DNA of 64,000 nt from Leptolyngbyaceae cyanobacterium (GCA_036703985.1 DATNQN010000029.1:248001-312000), one strand, 5' to 3'; positions 36,651 through 47,377 are shown, counted from the stretch's first letter. Numbers and translations are program-made. The notes: generated by a model from the sequence alone, not told the origin.

Positions 36651-37498
36651 AATTCAGAGGATAAAGCCCATCGCTAAAGCTAAGGGTATCAGTTTGCCGG
36701 AGATTAAAATTTCCGTCTTTTAAGTATGGGTAGCTTCAAGAACTTAAATGAAGCATAGCGCTACTACATCATACATTAAATACCTAAATAAATTAATCAT
36801 TTAGCAATTAATATCTACATCCTTGGATATGTAATATCCTATTCCAACAAGTATATTTAAACTCATGAATTAAATAAAATAATTGGTTTAAATTTTTAAT
36901 AATTTAAACTAGATAAAACTCATTTATTTTGATTAACTTACCAAGCTATTCGGCAAATTAAGCTTAAATATGGTTGCAAAAATCAATACTTTAATTAATT
37001 TTATAATTTATTACAAAATGCAATAAAGTTAGGATAAGTATTCAGACAAAAAGGTTGACAATTTTATTAAAATTTCTCATAGGAGAGTTAATTAAACAGA
37101 TAATTATGAAACTAGAGTTTCAATAGAAATAAAAGCGCTCTGGAGGATAAAATTAAAAAAGCTTAATATTGTTGATATCGCAAAACTAGTTGTAATGCTA
37201 AAACCCGTTGCTAAGGATCGCGATCGCCTTTTTATCCACTTAGATAACTACCTGTAGCTCTTTACGCCAGCCGAACCATAATCTCCTAAAGCAACGGGTA
37301 TACTTAAAATAGTTATATATTGTAGACCGCAGCCGAGCGGCCAATGGTTCTACAGAAGCTAGTTTCAGATATGGAGCATATTCTAGCTGTCAAAAAAAGC
37401 TAAATAAGCTCTATGACATTAAAAGCCATGACAAACTAGAGAAAGCAAAGTTTTTAGTTTGCCGTAAACCATAAGTAAGTTAATTTACCAATCAACTC
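36651..37498. other. Large AT-rich intergenic region with RNA-like inverted repeats
   Basis: About 850 bases with no ORF of note. ACCCGTTGCT (37203-37212) pairs with AGCAACGGGT (37290-37299), enclosing about 77 nt. A nested hairpin follows at 37321-37353, TGTAGACC...GGTTCTACA with an inner CCGC/GCGG stem. These could belong to a small RNA or to the leader of the HpsJ-like gene. Confidence 0.45.
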
Positions 37499-38326
37499 AT
37501 GAAAGCGAGTCCAAACCGTCTGATTTCCCCGCCAGCTGCTCTAATCGCAAAACTTGTTGGGGTAGTTTTGATTTTGTCTTTCCTACTCGACACTATAGTC
37601 CTGCTGATTCCCTCAGCACCACCTTTTAGCCCCCTAGATCGAGGTTGGCAACTCAACGCAATGACCCAGTTAGTCGAGCGCGGCTTTATACCGATGCTAG
37701 GTATGGGTTTATTGTTTGCGGGCGCTTGGATGGAAGAGCTAAATAGCTCCCCAGGTGGCAGTCCAGCTTGGCAGTATGTAAAACTAGGCACGTTAATTCT
37801 TTCGGGAATTTTGGGGTTAGTCTTTTTGTTGATTGCACCCCTGCATATTAATAATGTTCGACTAGCTAGTAATCAAAGACTTGAGAGAATTAATCAAGAA
37901 GCAACCCAAGCAGAAAGTCAACTGAGTAGTGCAGGCTTTAGGGCGCAAGTAGAACAGCGGCAAACTCAACTTAGAACGCAAATCGGGGATTTGCTCAAAG
38001 ACGATCAGAGGCTAACTCAAACCATCAACAACCCTCAAGTTCCAGAACAACTCAAACAAGTACTGCAAAAATCGAAAGATAACCCAGCAGAATTGGATAA
38101 GTTTTTGAACGAACAAGCTAAAGACTTTAGCAATCAAACTCTCACTCAAGTTCGCGATCGCAAACAACAACTGGAAAAGCAAACCAAAACAGAAGCTTTA
38201 AAATCTCAGGTGCAAATAGGTGTTAGCAGTTTGTTTTTAGCGGTAGGATACTTCATTATTACCGCCACTGGATTGAGAGGATTGCTGTCTGCACAAATGG
38301 GGCCTCGAAAAGCATCCATGCGTTAG
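37499..38326 (+). CDS. HpsJ-like membrane protein
   Basis: A 275-residue protein with membrane helices at about 15-37, 60-80, 95-118 and 240-262. Between them lies a long charged helical region (residues 125-235), probably a coiled coil, containing RQTQLRTQIGDLLKDDQRLTQTINN. The layout matches HpsJ-type proteins, named for the hormogonium polysaccharide locus of Nostoc punctiforme and also seen beside cyanoexosortase genes. The downstream gene is a GT2 glycosyltransferase, which fits a role in surface polysaccharide. No exosortase is in the window. Confidence 0.75.
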   Translation: MKASPNRLISPPAALIAKLVGVVLILSFLLDTIVLLIPSAPPFSPLDRGWQLNAMTQLVERGFIPMLGMGLLFAGAWMEELNSSPGGSPAWQYVKLGTLILSGILGLVFLLIAPLHINNVRLASNQRLERINQEATQAESQLSSAGFRAQVEQRQTQLRTQIGDLLKDDQRLTQTINNPQVPEQLKQVLQKSKDNPAELDKFLNEQAKDFSNQTLTQVRDRKQQLEKQTKTEALKSQVQIGVSSLFLAVGYFIITATGLRGLLSAQMGPRKASMR

Positions 38327-38514
38327 TAAATAGAAGTAGGGCAAGAAATTATTAGCAATGCTAAAAGAGTGAAGGTTTAGCTAATTAAACCCTACTCTAC
38401 TCCTACTCTACTTTTGTTGTCTTGGGTAGTGACTTTAATGCCGAGCATCAGGGGAGTCTTGAGAGCAAAGTATTTTGTGAAAGCCTTAAATTTTGTGGTG
38501 GCCGAAAATTTTCC

Positions 38515-39411
38515 ATGTTTTCGATTTATATCCTGACTTACAACGAAGAAATTGATATCGCTGATTGTGTCGAATCGGCTTTATTATCAGATGACGTAAT
38601 AGTAGTAGACTCTATGAGTAGCGATCGCACCGTAGAGATTGCTAGCCGCTATCCAATTCGCGTAGTGCAGCATCCGTTTGAAAGCCACGGACGCCAGCGC
38701 ACTTGGATGCTGCAATCGGTTCCCGCCGTTCATGAATGGGTTTATATTCTAGAAGCTGATGAGCGGATGACAAAAGAGCTATTTCAAGAATGCCTTCAAG
38801 CCATCCAAAGTCAGGAATATATCGGTTATTACGTAGCTGAACGAGTCATTTTCATGGGAAACTGGATTCGCCGCAGCACGCAGTATCCCCGTTACCAAAT
38901 GCGTCTATTTCGGAAAGATAAAGTTTGGTTTACCGATTACGGACACACGGAACGGGAAGTTTGTGACGGAAAAACCAGCTTTTTAAAAGAAACTTATCCC
39001 CATTACACTTGTAGTAAAGGATTGAGCCGCTGGATTGACAAACACAACCGCTATTCTACTGATGAAGCCAAAGAAACGCTCCGTCAACTAGAAACGGGAA
39101 AAGTCAATTGGGGAGAACTATTTTTTGGTAAATCGGAAGTAGAGAGAAGGCGGGCGCTCAAAGACCTATCATTGCGCTTACCATTTCGCCCCCTGCTACG
39201 CTTTATCTATATGTACTTTCTGCTGGGCGGCTGTCTAGATGGGAAAGCAGGATTGGCTTGGTGTAGTTTGCAAACTTTCTACGAATATCTGATTTTATTG
39301 AAAGTCTGGGAATTGAAAAATCTGCCAAACTTGCACCTAGATCTAGCAAATAACGGACTTAGCGATCGAGAAGAAAAAGTCGATCCGGCTCGATTGAGTT
39401 CTTCCAATTAA
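38515..39411 (+). CDS. Family 2 glycosyltransferase (WaaE/KdtX-like)
   Basis: About 298 residues. MFSIYILTYNEEIDIADCVESAL and VVDSMSSDRTVEIA form the GT-A nucleotide-binding start, and EADERM supplies a DxD-like metal site. The RYQMRLFRKDKVWF segment is typical of WaaE/KdtX-type transferases acting on LPS core or polysaccharides. A hydrophobic C-terminal helix (RPLLRFIYMYFLLGG) suggests membrane association. The frame extends upstream to a TTG at 38422, but homologues start at the MFSIY methionine, so I use 38515. It lies 189 bp after the HpsJ-like gene. Confidence 0.85.
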   Translation: MFSIYILTYNEEIDIADCVESALLSDDVIVVDSMSSDRTVEIASRYPIRVVQHPFESHGRQRTWMLQSVPAVHEWVYILEADERMTKELFQECLQAIQSQEYIGYYVAERVIFMGNWIRRSTQYPRYQMRLFRKDKVWFTDYGHTEREVCDGKTSFLKETYPHYTCSKGLSRWIDKHNRYSTDEAKETLRQLETGKVNWGELFFGKSEVERRRALKDLSLRLPFRPLLRFIYMYFLLGGCLDGKAGLAWCSLQTFYEYLILLKVWELKNLPNLHLDLANNGLSDREEKVDPARLSSSN

Positions 39412-39706
39412 GCAAAAAATACAGTATGCGAAAAAATGTTAAGTCTGATACCATCATCTCCAAGTCCCTATAGTATCTAAGTCCTTCCTTATAGCTATGC
39501 CATACTCGCTAGCCAAAATGGTAAAGGCTTAACTTACTCATTCTCCGCTCCCGTAAAATTTTCCTAGAGCAGAGTTTTCTAGCCGATCGGTGGACGACCT
39601 CATCTAAAGCTAGTATGGCTCTCCTCTAGAGTAGGTTAGGGTAAGGGAATAGGGTCTTAGCGGACTTGATAATTTTCCCAGCTGGTTAAAAGAGAGTGGG
39701 CTGTCT

Positions 39707-40414
39707 GTGATCGAACGCTTAAAGCAGGACTTAAAAAATGACCTGATCGCAGGTTTACTGGTAGTAATTCCTTTGGCTACCACCATTTGGCTGACGATTA
39801 CGATCGCGACTTGGGTGATCGAGTTTCTCACTAGCGTTCCCAAGCAACTCAATCCGTTCGATGACCTGCATCCTATCCTAGTCAACTTGCTGAATTTAGC
39901 AGTGGGGCTAGCTGTCCCGCTGTTTTTTATTCTGCTAATTGGCTTGATGGCACGCAATATCGCGGGGCGATGGTTATTAGAAGTAGGCGAACGCCTCCTG
40001 CAAGCCATTCCTTTAGCAGGTGCAGTTTACAAAACTCTCAAACAACTTCTAGAAACCCTGCTCAAGGATTCTAATGGAAAATTTCGGCGCGTGGTATTAG
40101 TAGAGTATCCGCGTCGGGGCATCTGGGCGATCGCTTTCGTGACGGGAACCTTAAGCGCTCAGATGCAGGCGCATCTGTCTAACTCTTCCATGTTGAGCGT
40201 GTTCATCCCGACAACTCCAAACCCCACCACGGGTTGGTATGCGATCGTACCAGAAGAGGAAGTTGTAGACCTCGCGATGTCTGTAGAAGATGCCTTCAAA
40301 GTAATAGTTTCTGGTGGCATCGTCAGCCCTAATCCCTTAACTCCCTTATCATCATCTTCTCTACCGCGCTTACAAGAGCGAAAGCTCGAACAGCCTATGC
40401 TTGAGGAAAGATGA
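39707..40414 (+). CDS. DUF502 family membrane protein
   Basis: A 235-residue protein starting at GTG. Two membrane helices (residues about 13-40 and 60-85) are followed by a soluble part with IPLAGAVYKTLKQLLE, VVLVEYPRRGIWAIAFVTG and SVFIPTTPNPTTGWY. These are signature segments of DUF502, found in bacteria and plants (COV/LCV-like proteins). The molecular role is unclear. It is the first gene of the DUF502-nusB-ftsY-SpoIIE-argH run. Confidence 0.88.
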   Translation: MIERLKQDLKNDLIAGLLVVIPLATTIWLTITIATWVIEFLTSVPKQLNPFDDLHPILVNLLNLAVGLAVPLFFILLIGLMARNIAGRWLLEVGERLLQAIPLAGAVYKTLKQLLETLLKDSNGKFRRVVLVEYPRRGIWAIAFVTGTLSAQMQAHLSNSSMLSVFIPTTPNPTTGWYAIVPEEEVVDLAMSVEDAFKVIVSGGIVSPNPLTPLSSSSLPRLQERKLEQPMLEER

Positions 40415-40593
40415 AGCGAACTTCAAAATTTGTCAAATTTTCAGATGATTAAGGGGTAATTGCTGATAAGCGACTAAAAATCTGGATGGTAAATCGTCAT
40501 TTCTTAATTATCGATCCGAATAAACTTCCTAGTCCTTATTTATCATTTCCCCCCTCGCCACTTTGATTTCCAATTATATATAACTAAAATTCC

Positions 40594-41223
40594 ATGCAAT
40601 CCCGTCGAATTGCTCGTGAATTGGCTCTCCTAAGCCTTTCACAGCTACCTGGCAATCCAGAAAAACTTTCCTCTCAGCAATTAAACGATATTTTAGTTGC
40701 CGCGATTCGGACTCTGACTACAGAAGTTCAAGATGCTTTAGAAACTGCATCTGCCGAATTACAACGCAGTACCGATCGCCTATTGAGTAGCGAAATTCGC
40801 GCCGTCGATGTCCAAAGCGCCAAAGCAATGGTCAGCGAAGCGATCGAACTGGCTCAAACAGCGATCAACCGAGTTGGTGCTTCTGTGGAATTACCGGAAT
40901 TTATTCAACTCTCCAATCAAGTAGAGGTACGGGAATACGCACTACAAATTATTCGTACCGTCAATGTCAAGCGATCGGACGTAGATCGACTATTGACCCA
41001 AGCAATGGTAGATTGGCAATTAAATCGCCTAGCTCGGATCGATCGCGATATTCTGCGAATCGCAGTCTGCGAAATCATGTTTTTAGGGATTCCCGAACGA
41101 GTATCGATTAACGAAGCAGTAGAGCTAGCAAAACGGTACAGTGGAGAAGAAGGGCATCGATTCATTAATGGGGTTTTGCGTCGAGTCAGCGACCAACTCA
41201 AAGCTGAATCTCCTCTCGGTTAA
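40594..41223 (+). CDS. nusB: Transcription antitermination factor NusB
   Basis: A 209-residue helical protein. The N-terminal [17 protein letters not shown] and C-terminal [36 protein letters not shown] and FINGVLRRV are classic NusB segments; NusB with S10 binds boxA RNA in rRNA antitermination. A family-typical cyanobacterial insertion lies in the middle (residues about 40-120). It is 50 bp before ftsY on the same strand. Confidence 0.94.
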   Translation: MQSRRIARELALLSLSQLPGNPEKLSSQQLNDILVAAIRTLTTEVQDALETASAELQRSTDRLLSSEIRAVDVQSAKAMVSEAIELAQTAINRVGASVELPEFIQLSNQVEVREYALQIIRTVNVKRSDVDRLLTQAMVDWQLNRLARIDRDILRIAVCEIMFLGIPERVSINEAVELAKRYSGEEGHRFINGVLRRVSDQLKAESPLG

Positions 41224-41273
41224 AACTTTCAATTCCAAGCAACAGTAGTTCTGGCAACCATTCAGTAGGTGCT

Positions 41274-43064
41274 ATGGTTTTTAATTGGTTCCGGCGTCAG
41301 TTTAGCGACACAAAAGAAGAAAATCAAAATCAACAGACAGAAACAGTTCAGGAAAAACCAACCGTACCGTCACCTGAACCTGAAACTGAAACCACTCAAG
41401 CTCAATCTCAGCAAGTGGCTGAAGATTATCTAGCTTGGGCAAAAGCTGCCTACAAAAATATTCAAACACGGCAACATTCAGAAGAAACGCCAGCCGAAAC
41501 AGAACTAACCACACCTGCTGAAACTGAAGTAACTCCGGAAGTAGAGATACCGAGATCGGAAGTTACTTCTCCTTCGGAGTTGGAAACAACCCCAGCTACA
41601 GAAGAAATAGAAACAACCATAACTGAAGTTGCTGATTCTACTGAAGTAGAAGCAGAATCCGTTGTCGAGGTAGCAGAACCGATCGCAACTGTTGCTATAG
41701 AAACAACTACAGATATATCTGAAACTGCTGATTTAAAATCATCCGCAGCAATAGAAGCCCAACCGCAGACAACTGTTACTACTCCTCAGCCAGAAATAGA
41801 ACAAACCTCAGAAGCAGTAGTCACGGAAACAACTGCTGCGACAACGGCATCGTCTGAGATTTCTCCAGCAGTAGAAACAGTAGAAGTAGAAGAGGCGACA
41901 ACCGCTACAGAAACTGCCGCAGTACCATTTTGGGCGCGAGATGACCGACAAGCCAGGTTAGAACGGCTCAAAGCCACAGCTATAGAAGAACCAGAACCAG
42001 AAGTTCAGCCTGCGGTAGTAGCTGAAGCTCCCAGCATAGAAGAAATATCCGGACTTGCTTTTGATGAAGGGTTCTTGTGGTCGGCAGAAGTTCTCGCTGC
42101 TCAAGGGCGTCGTCCGGAAGATGTTTCGATCGAAGAAATTACTTGGCTCAAAAAGCTCCGCCAAGGCTTAGACAAAACTCGCCGTAACATCCTCAACCAA
42201 CTGAAGGCAATTGTTGGCCAAGGGCCGCTCAATCAAGCAGCGGTCATGGAAATCGAAGCTTTGCTATTGCAAGCCGATGTGGGAGTAGAGGCAACAGATT
42301 ATATCATAGGTGAGCTACAAAGTAAACTGCGAGAAGAAGCTTTACCGCCAGAGCAAGCGATCGCGTATTTGAAGCAAATCCTGCGAAATATGCTGGAAGC
42401 ACCTTTGAAAAAATCCCACAAAGTAAGTTTTGTCCCTGAAAAAGAAACGTTCAATATCTGGCTGATGACAGGTGTCAATGGAGCGGGAAAAACCACAACC
42501 ATTGGCAAAATTGCCCATTTAGCTGATAAATCCGGTTATAAATGCTTAATTGCTGCCGCAGATACTTTCCGAGCCGCTGCTGTAGAACAAGTTAAAGTTT
42601 GGGGTCAGCGCAGCGGGGTGGAAGTAGTAGCCAACCCCGGTAAGAATACCGACCCGGCGGCAGTAGTGTTTGATGCGATCGCGGCTGCTAAATCGCGAGG
42701 TACGGAACTATTATTAGTAGACACGGCGGGCCGACTCCAAAACAAGAAAAACTTGATGGAAGAACTCACGAAGATTCGTCGCATCATCGATAAAAAAGCT
42801 AGCGATGCCCATGTAGAATCTCTGCTAGTTCTAGATGCTACTCTCGGCCAAAATGGTTTGCGGCAAGCTCAAGTCTTCTCGGAAGCAGCCAAGCTGAGTG
42901 GTGTTGTATTAACCAAACTGGATGGTACTGCCAAGGGCGGTGTTGCCTTAGCAGTAGTGAAGCAATTAGGTTTGCCGATCCGTTTTATTGGTGCTGGTGA
43001 AGGTATTGAAGATTTACGCCCTTTTTCCAGCTATGAGTTCGTAGAAGCTTTGCTAAGCGGTTAA
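41274..43064 (+). CDS. ftsY: Signal recognition particle receptor FtsY
   Basis: A 596-residue SRP GTPase that receives ribosome-SRP complexes at the membrane. Residues about 15-240 are an acidic, low-complexity Glu/Thr/Ala-rich extension. The N domain (about 290-385) and G domain follow, with TGVNGAGKTTT (G1, about 399), DTFRAAAVEQ, DTAGRLQNKKNL and TKLDGTAKGG. The acidic A-region is longer than in E. coli FtsY relative to the core. Confidence 0.95.
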   Translation: MVFNWFRRQFSDTKEENQNQQTETVQEKPTVPSPEPETETTQAQSQQVAEDYLAWAKAAYKNIQTRQHSEETPAETELTTPAETEVTPEVEIPRSEVTSPSELETTPATEEIETTITEVADSTEVEAESVVEVAEPIATVAIETTTDISETADLKSSAAIEAQPQTTVTTPQPEIEQTSEAVVTETTAATTASSEISPAVETVEVEEATTATETAAVPFWARDDRQARLERLKATAIEEPEPEVQPAVVAEAPSIEEISGLAFDEGFLWSAEVLAAQGRRPEDVSIEEITWLKKLRQGLDKTRRNILNQLKAIVGQGPLNQAAVMEIEALLLQADVGVEATDYIIGELQSKLREEALPPEQAIAYLKQILRNMLEAPLKKSHKVSFVPEKETFNIWLMTGVNGAGKTTTIGKIAHLADKSGYKCLIAAADTFRAAAVEQVKVWGQRSGVEVVANPGKNTDPAAVVFDAIAAAKSRGTELLLVDTAGRLQNKKNLMEELTKIRRIIDKKASDAHVESLLVLDATLGQNGLRQAQVFSEAAKLSGVVLTKLDGTAKGGVALAVVKQLGLPIRFIGAGEGIEDLRPFSSYEFVEALLSG

Positions 43065-43650
43065 TCTCGATCGTAGGTCGTGCGTCGTCAGCAGCCCGTG
43101 AAAAGATTTTGTTTGCTTACGGACTACCCGCCACCTACGATCGGCCTCAACCAAAATAACTATCAACTTGCTTTAATTAATATATAAAATTTTCCTGAAA
43201 GCTATTGGCAGAATAGCCAATTAACGCTATCATGGCTGCTCTATACTTGAATATTCAATAACTTATCCTTACTCACCCTTGGTAACTCCATCTTAAATTC
43301 AGCTAGGGGAAGCTTCATTGCCAAAAATTTATCCCGTCCGCAGTTACGTGGTGAAAGTTTTTGGTGCGAAGGAATAATGCTATATTCCCTAGCGCCTTTT
43401 CCCAAAGAGAACAGTTTTTGACTTTGAGAAGGACCTTCCAAAAAGTGACAGCATTCTTTTGCTCGGTCTTGTATAGAATGTTAACCACTCTCACCAGTTT
43501 AGAAAGTCATCCGTACTAACCAAACAGGTGATAGTTGTTAAAACTGAACTGCTGGCATTTCTTTAGCATTCTTCTTTGAGAAGGTTAACTAACACCTGTA
43601 CCGAAATGCTATTGTTTTATGCTTGATTAACTACTATAACGGCTGACCCA
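43065..43650. other. Intergenic region with a long-loop inverted repeat
   Basis: CGATCGTAGGT (43068-43078) pairs with ACCTACGATCG (43133-43143) over 11 bases around a 54-nt loop, directly after ftsY. The remaining 500 bases hold no supported gene and carry the promoter of the SpoIIE-type phosphatase gene. Confidence 0.5.
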
Positions 43651-45114
43651 ATGACTGCTTTGCCCCTTCCCAGACCATCCTCTCCATCATCAGACGATCG
43701 CAACGATACCTCTGCTGACGTGACACCTGTTTTTGCCCTCAAAGAATTGGTAGCGCGTTTACATCGAGAACAGCACAAAATCCAAGACTTACTTAGTTCT
43801 CTAGGATTTGCTTTAAGGAGTTTTAATAATCTGAATCAATTTTTAGAGTTGGTTCCTCTGATGGCAACGCGAGTTACCGATGCAGATGGTAGTGCTTTAA
43901 TTTTGATTAAACCAAACGGTCAAATTAAGTTAGAACAACTCCATTGTCAGGATAGTCTTCAAGGTACGGAAATCCGAAAAGCGATCGAAAAAGCAACTAG
44001 TAACTTAAAAAACCTAACGGCGAAAAATTCCACCCAAGCAGGCGAAGCGTTAGTACCTTTAGACTTGAGCGAAGCATCTGGGGTGGAAAAAAAACTAGCA
44101 CTTTTAGACGAGCAACTAATTAATTGCTTAGGCCCAGATATCCATCTGTTCGGTACTGCTATTTTAGTTAAACAAATAGAAAGGGGACGTTTGTACGTTT
44201 TCAGCCCCGATCCCGAGTATAGTTGGACGGAAACCAGGCAAAAGTTAGTTCGCTTAGTAGCAGATCAAACAGCTGTGGCGATCGCAAATGATGAACTAAC
44301 TGTAGAACTGAGAAAAAAAGAACGTCTCGATCGAGAACTAGAAATTGGTGCGGAAATCCAACAGCGATTGCTTCCTCGCCAATGTCCTCAAATTCCCGGT
44401 CTGGCGTTAGCTGCTCGCTGTAAACCGGCTAATCGGGTGGGTGGAGATTATTACGATTTTATCCCGACTTGCCATACTCCCCAAGCTAGTTTGTCTGGCG
44501 AAAAGCCCTCTTTATGCAACCGCTGGGGCATAGTGATCGGAGATGTGATGGGCAAAGGTGTTCCGGCTGGTTTAATTATGACCATGACCAGGGGAATGTT
44601 GAGGGCAGAAGTACTAAACGGTCATTCTCCAGGTCGAATTTTGCAACATTTGAACCAAGTGATGTACGCCGATTTGGAAAACTCCCATCGCTTCGTAACT
44701 TTGTTTTATTCCGAGTACAATTTAGAAACTGGTATCCTTTGTTACAGCAATGCCGCTCACAATCCGCCTTTGTTATGGCAGGCATCTACGCGATCGGTCA
44801 AGCGTTTAGATACTTTGGGTATGTTAATTGGTTTGGATACCAATTCGCAGTACGAAGAAGCTCAGGTAGATTTAGCTCCAGGCGATACGTTAATTTATTA
44901 CACGGATGGGTTTACCGAAGCATCCAATCCTAGTGGAGAGCGTTTTGATGAAGAAAACCTCACTCGTGCTTTCGAGCAAGCTTGTCAGCATTGCCAAGAC
45001 GTGCAAGCTATTTTAGATTATTTATTCGGTCAAGTACAGCAATTTATCGGTCAGGGAAATCGCAACGGAGATGATATGACGTTAGTAGTAATGCAGATTG
45101 CACCGAATGTTTGA
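43651..45114 (+). CDS. GAF-PP2C (SpoIIE/RsbU-type) phosphatase
   Basis: A 487-residue protein. A GAF-like region covers about residues 50-215, followed by a short coiled linker (RKKERLDRELEIGAEIQQRLLP) and the SpoIIE-type phosphatase domain. The latter has GGDYYDF (about 264), GDVMGKGVPAGL, YTDGFTEASN and DDMTLVV, so the metal-binding acidic residues are intact. Such enzymes dephosphorylate anti-sigma antagonists (STAS proteins) in partner-switching pathways. No STAS or HPK-type kinase gene is adjacent. Confidence 0.92.
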   Translation: MTALPLPRPSSPSSDDRNDTSADVTPVFALKELVARLHREQHKIQDLLSSLGFALRSFNNLNQFLELVPLMATRVTDADGSALILIKPNGQIKLEQLHCQDSLQGTEIRKAIEKATSNLKNLTAKNSTQAGEALVPLDLSEASGVEKKLALLDEQLINCLGPDIHLFGTAILVKQIERGRLYVFSPDPEYSWTETRQKLVRLVADQTAVAIANDELTVELRKKERLDRELEIGAEIQQRLLPRQCPQIPGLALAARCKPANRVGGDYYDFIPTCHTPQASLSGEKPSLCNRWGIVIGDVMGKGVPAGLIMTMTRGMLRAEVLNGHSPGRILQHLNQVMYADLENSHRFVTLFYSEYNLETGILCYSNAAHNPPLLWQASTRSVKRLDTLGMLIGLDTNSQYEEAQVDLAPGDTLIYYTDGFTEASNPSGERFDEENLTRAFEQACQHCQDVQAILDYLFGQVQQFIGQGNRNGDDMTLVVMQIAPNV

Positions 45115-45286
45115 ATGGAGAAGGGGTTATATATTTGTTTGGAAGGCCCGGTGATTTAATATTTTTTTGGCAATCAAGTTTAGAAAAATTTAGTCAATAA
45201 TTTGACTTTAGTTTGTTTTGCGATCTAAAACGATAGGTTAGTTCAAAAGTTATAATTAACTCCAAATTGCGCGAGGAAAGATAGTG

Positions 45287-45538
45287 ATGGTTTTTAACCA
45301 AATACAGACAATGACTGATTGGATCGGTAGCCAAGCTCACGGAATAAGTTCTTTCCCTCTGTTATTCTCCAAGTTAACTTTTGAGTTAACATTGTTAGCC
45401 CAGCAAGTGAGCGATCCGGATTTGTTTGGGCAAGTGCAAAGAGCTTGGAATCATTTTGTTCAGTCAGGACAAATCTGGGCTTTGTTCTTGGGAGTGATTA
45501 TCGGTTACTTTATTCGAGGCATGACAGGCGTCGGTTAG
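45287..45538 (+). CDS. Small C-tail-anchored membrane protein
   Basis: An 83-residue protein with a polar N-terminal part (QQVSDPDLFGQVQRAWNHFV) and a single C-terminal membrane helix, IWALFLGVIIGYFIRGMTG. A GAGGAAAG ribosome-binding site lies just upstream of GTG-ATG starts at 45284 and 45287. It lies between the SpoIIE-type gene and argH on the same strand. Function unknown. The clean ribosome-binding site and helix support a real gene. Confidence 0.65.
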   Translation: MVFNQIQTMTDWIGSQAHGISSFPLLFSKLTFELTLLAQQVSDPDLFGQVQRAWNHFVQSGQIWALFLGVIIGYFIRGMTGVG

Positions 45539-45780
45539 TGCAAGAAGGCATAATGGCAGTCGGCAGGAGGTAAAAGGAGAAAGTTTGTAAAGTTAGCTTT
45601 TTAAGCTTTTTCCACTAGTAAGTTATTTCTGCCATTTCGCACTAGTACATCTGAAGCTTATATTTCCTGCCGCTTCCACAGAAAGTAAGGATTGATAGGT
45701 GAGGAAAAAAGATCCAAAAGCTGCATCTAGTAAGCTTTTGAATTTTTCCTATTTAATTTTTAACGTCCTAACACGGCTAT

Positions 45781-47223
45781 TTGGAAAATCAAGAGGGAAA
45801 GTTGGATACGGAATTTGCTCAACAATTAGGTGCTACTACCGAATCTAAAACTTGGAGTCAGCGATTTGAATCGGCTTTACATCCGGCGATCGCTAATTTT
45901 AATGCGAGTATCGGTTTTGACATAGAATTGATCGAGTACGACCTGACGGGTTCGCAAGCTCATGCAAAGATGCTAGCCCATACAGGTATTATTTCTTCAA
46001 TCGAGGGAGAACAGATAGTTGCAGGTTTAGAAAAAATCCGTCAAGAATACCGGGAAGGAAAATTTAATCCGGGAGTTGATGCAGAAGACGTTCATTTTGC
46101 CGTCGAACGCCGACTGACGGAAATTATCGGTGATGTAGGTAAAAAATTACACACTGCCCGCTCTCGCAACGACCAGGTAGGAACGGATACCAGGCTTTAC
46201 CTGCGCGATCGAATTTCTCAAATTCGCAGCCAGTTAAGAGAATTCCAAGCTGTACTGCTATCTATAGCTGAAACTAACGTCGAAACTTTGATCCCCGGTT
46301 ATACTCACCTACAACGCGCTCAGCCAGTCAGTTTAGCCCATCACCTGCTGGCTTATTTTGAAATGTTACAACGGGACTGGGAACGACTGGGGGAAATCGA
46401 TCGGAGAGTAAACGTTTCTCCGTTAGGTGCTGGTGCTTTGGCTGGGACGACTTTTCCTATTGACAGGCATTTCACGGCTAAAGAGTTGCATTTCGGTAAC
46501 GTTTATGCGAACAGTTTGGATGCTGTTAGCGATCGCGATTTCGCGATCGAATTCCTCTGTGCCGCCAGCTTAATTATGGTTCACTTAAGCCGCCTGAGTG
46601 AAGAAGTAATTATGTGGGCATCTGAGGAATTTCGCTTTATCACTTTGAAAGATAGCTGCGCCACGGGTTCTAGCATCATGCCTCAAAAGAAAAATCCCGA
46701 CGTGGCAGAATTAGTACGGGGCAAAAGCGGCAGGGTTTTCGGTCACCTGCAAGCCATGCTAGTCCTGATGAAAGGACTGCCTTTGGCTTATAACAAAGAT
46801 TTGCAAGAAGATAAAGAAGCGCTTTTTGATGGGGTGAAGACTGTAAAAGCTTGCTTAGAAGCAATGACTATTCTTTTTCAAGAGGGAATTGAATTCCGGA
46901 AAAACCGTTTGGCAGAAGCCGTAGCAGAAGACTTTTCCAATGCTACAGATGTAGCTGACTACCTAGCCGCCAAAGGAGTACCTTTTCGAGAAGCGTACAA
47001 CTTAGTGGGGAAAGTGGTTAAAACGAGCATTGCCGGGGGGAAACTCCTCAAGGATTTAACCTTAGAGGAGTGGAAAGCTTTGCACCCAGCTTTTGAAGCC
47101 GATATCTATGAAGCGATCGCTCCACAGCGAGTAGTAGCGGCTCGCAATAGCTATGGTGGCACGGGCTTTGAGCAAGTGAAACAAGCTCTTCAAGCAGCTA
47201 AATCTCGGCTTTCCTTCCAGTGA
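45781..47223 (+). CDS. argH: Argininosuccinate lyase
   Basis: A 480-residue fumarase/aspartase-superfamily enzyme that cleaves argininosuccinate to arginine and fumarate. Signatures: [21 protein letters not shown] at the start, [13 protein letters not shown], the catalytic-loop signature [12 protein letters not shown] (residues about 298-309), and [10 protein letters not shown]. The start is TTG at 45781; another in-frame TTG lies at 45802. The enzyme core would be intact with either. Confidence 0.96.
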   Translation: MENQEGKLDTEFAQQLGATTESKTWSQRFESALHPAIANFNASIGFDIELIEYDLTGSQAHAKMLAHTGIISSIEGEQIVAGLEKIRQEYREGKFNPGVDAEDVHFAVERRLTEIIGDVGKKLHTARSRNDQVGTDTRLYLRDRISQIRSQLREFQAVLLSIAETNVETLIPGYTHLQRAQPVSLAHHLLAYFEMLQRDWERLGEIDRRVNVSPLGAGALAGTTFPIDRHFTAKELHFGNVYANSLDAVSDRDFAIEFLCAASLIMVHLSRLSEEVIMWASEEFRFITLKDSCATGSSIMPQKKNPDVAELVRGKSGRVFGHLQAMLVLMKGLPLAYNKDLQEDKEALFDGVKTVKACLEAMTILFQEGIEFRKNRLAEAVAEDFSNATDVADYLAAKGVPFREAYNLVGKVVKTSIAGGKLLKDLTLEEWKALHPAFEADIYEAIAPQRVVAARNSYGGTGFEQVKQALQAAKSRLSFQ

Positions 47224-47377
47224 ACGTGAAGCACCCGCAACCAAACCTTTAGGTATGGTTGGGGTTTCCAAGTTCAACTTAGCGTTCCCAGCGATCGTCA
47301 CTTCAGAAGAAAGGTTAAAGAGATCCTAAAGCGAGCAATGGTTCGAGATCGTCGATCGCGACAATCTCAAACCTTGA

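Noticed and set aside
37203-37299. 6S RNA
   Set aside because: The long-loop inverted repeat lacks the central bubble and length of 6S RNA as far as I can fold it by eye; kept only as an unexplained structure.
40917-42787. Reverse ORFs inside nusB and ftsY
   Set aside because: Shadows of strongly coding forward genes; no start signals.
43241-43441. 66-codon reverse ORF between ftsY and the SpoIIE-type gene
   Set aside because: No ribosome-binding site or recognisable motif; composition like the surrounding spacer.
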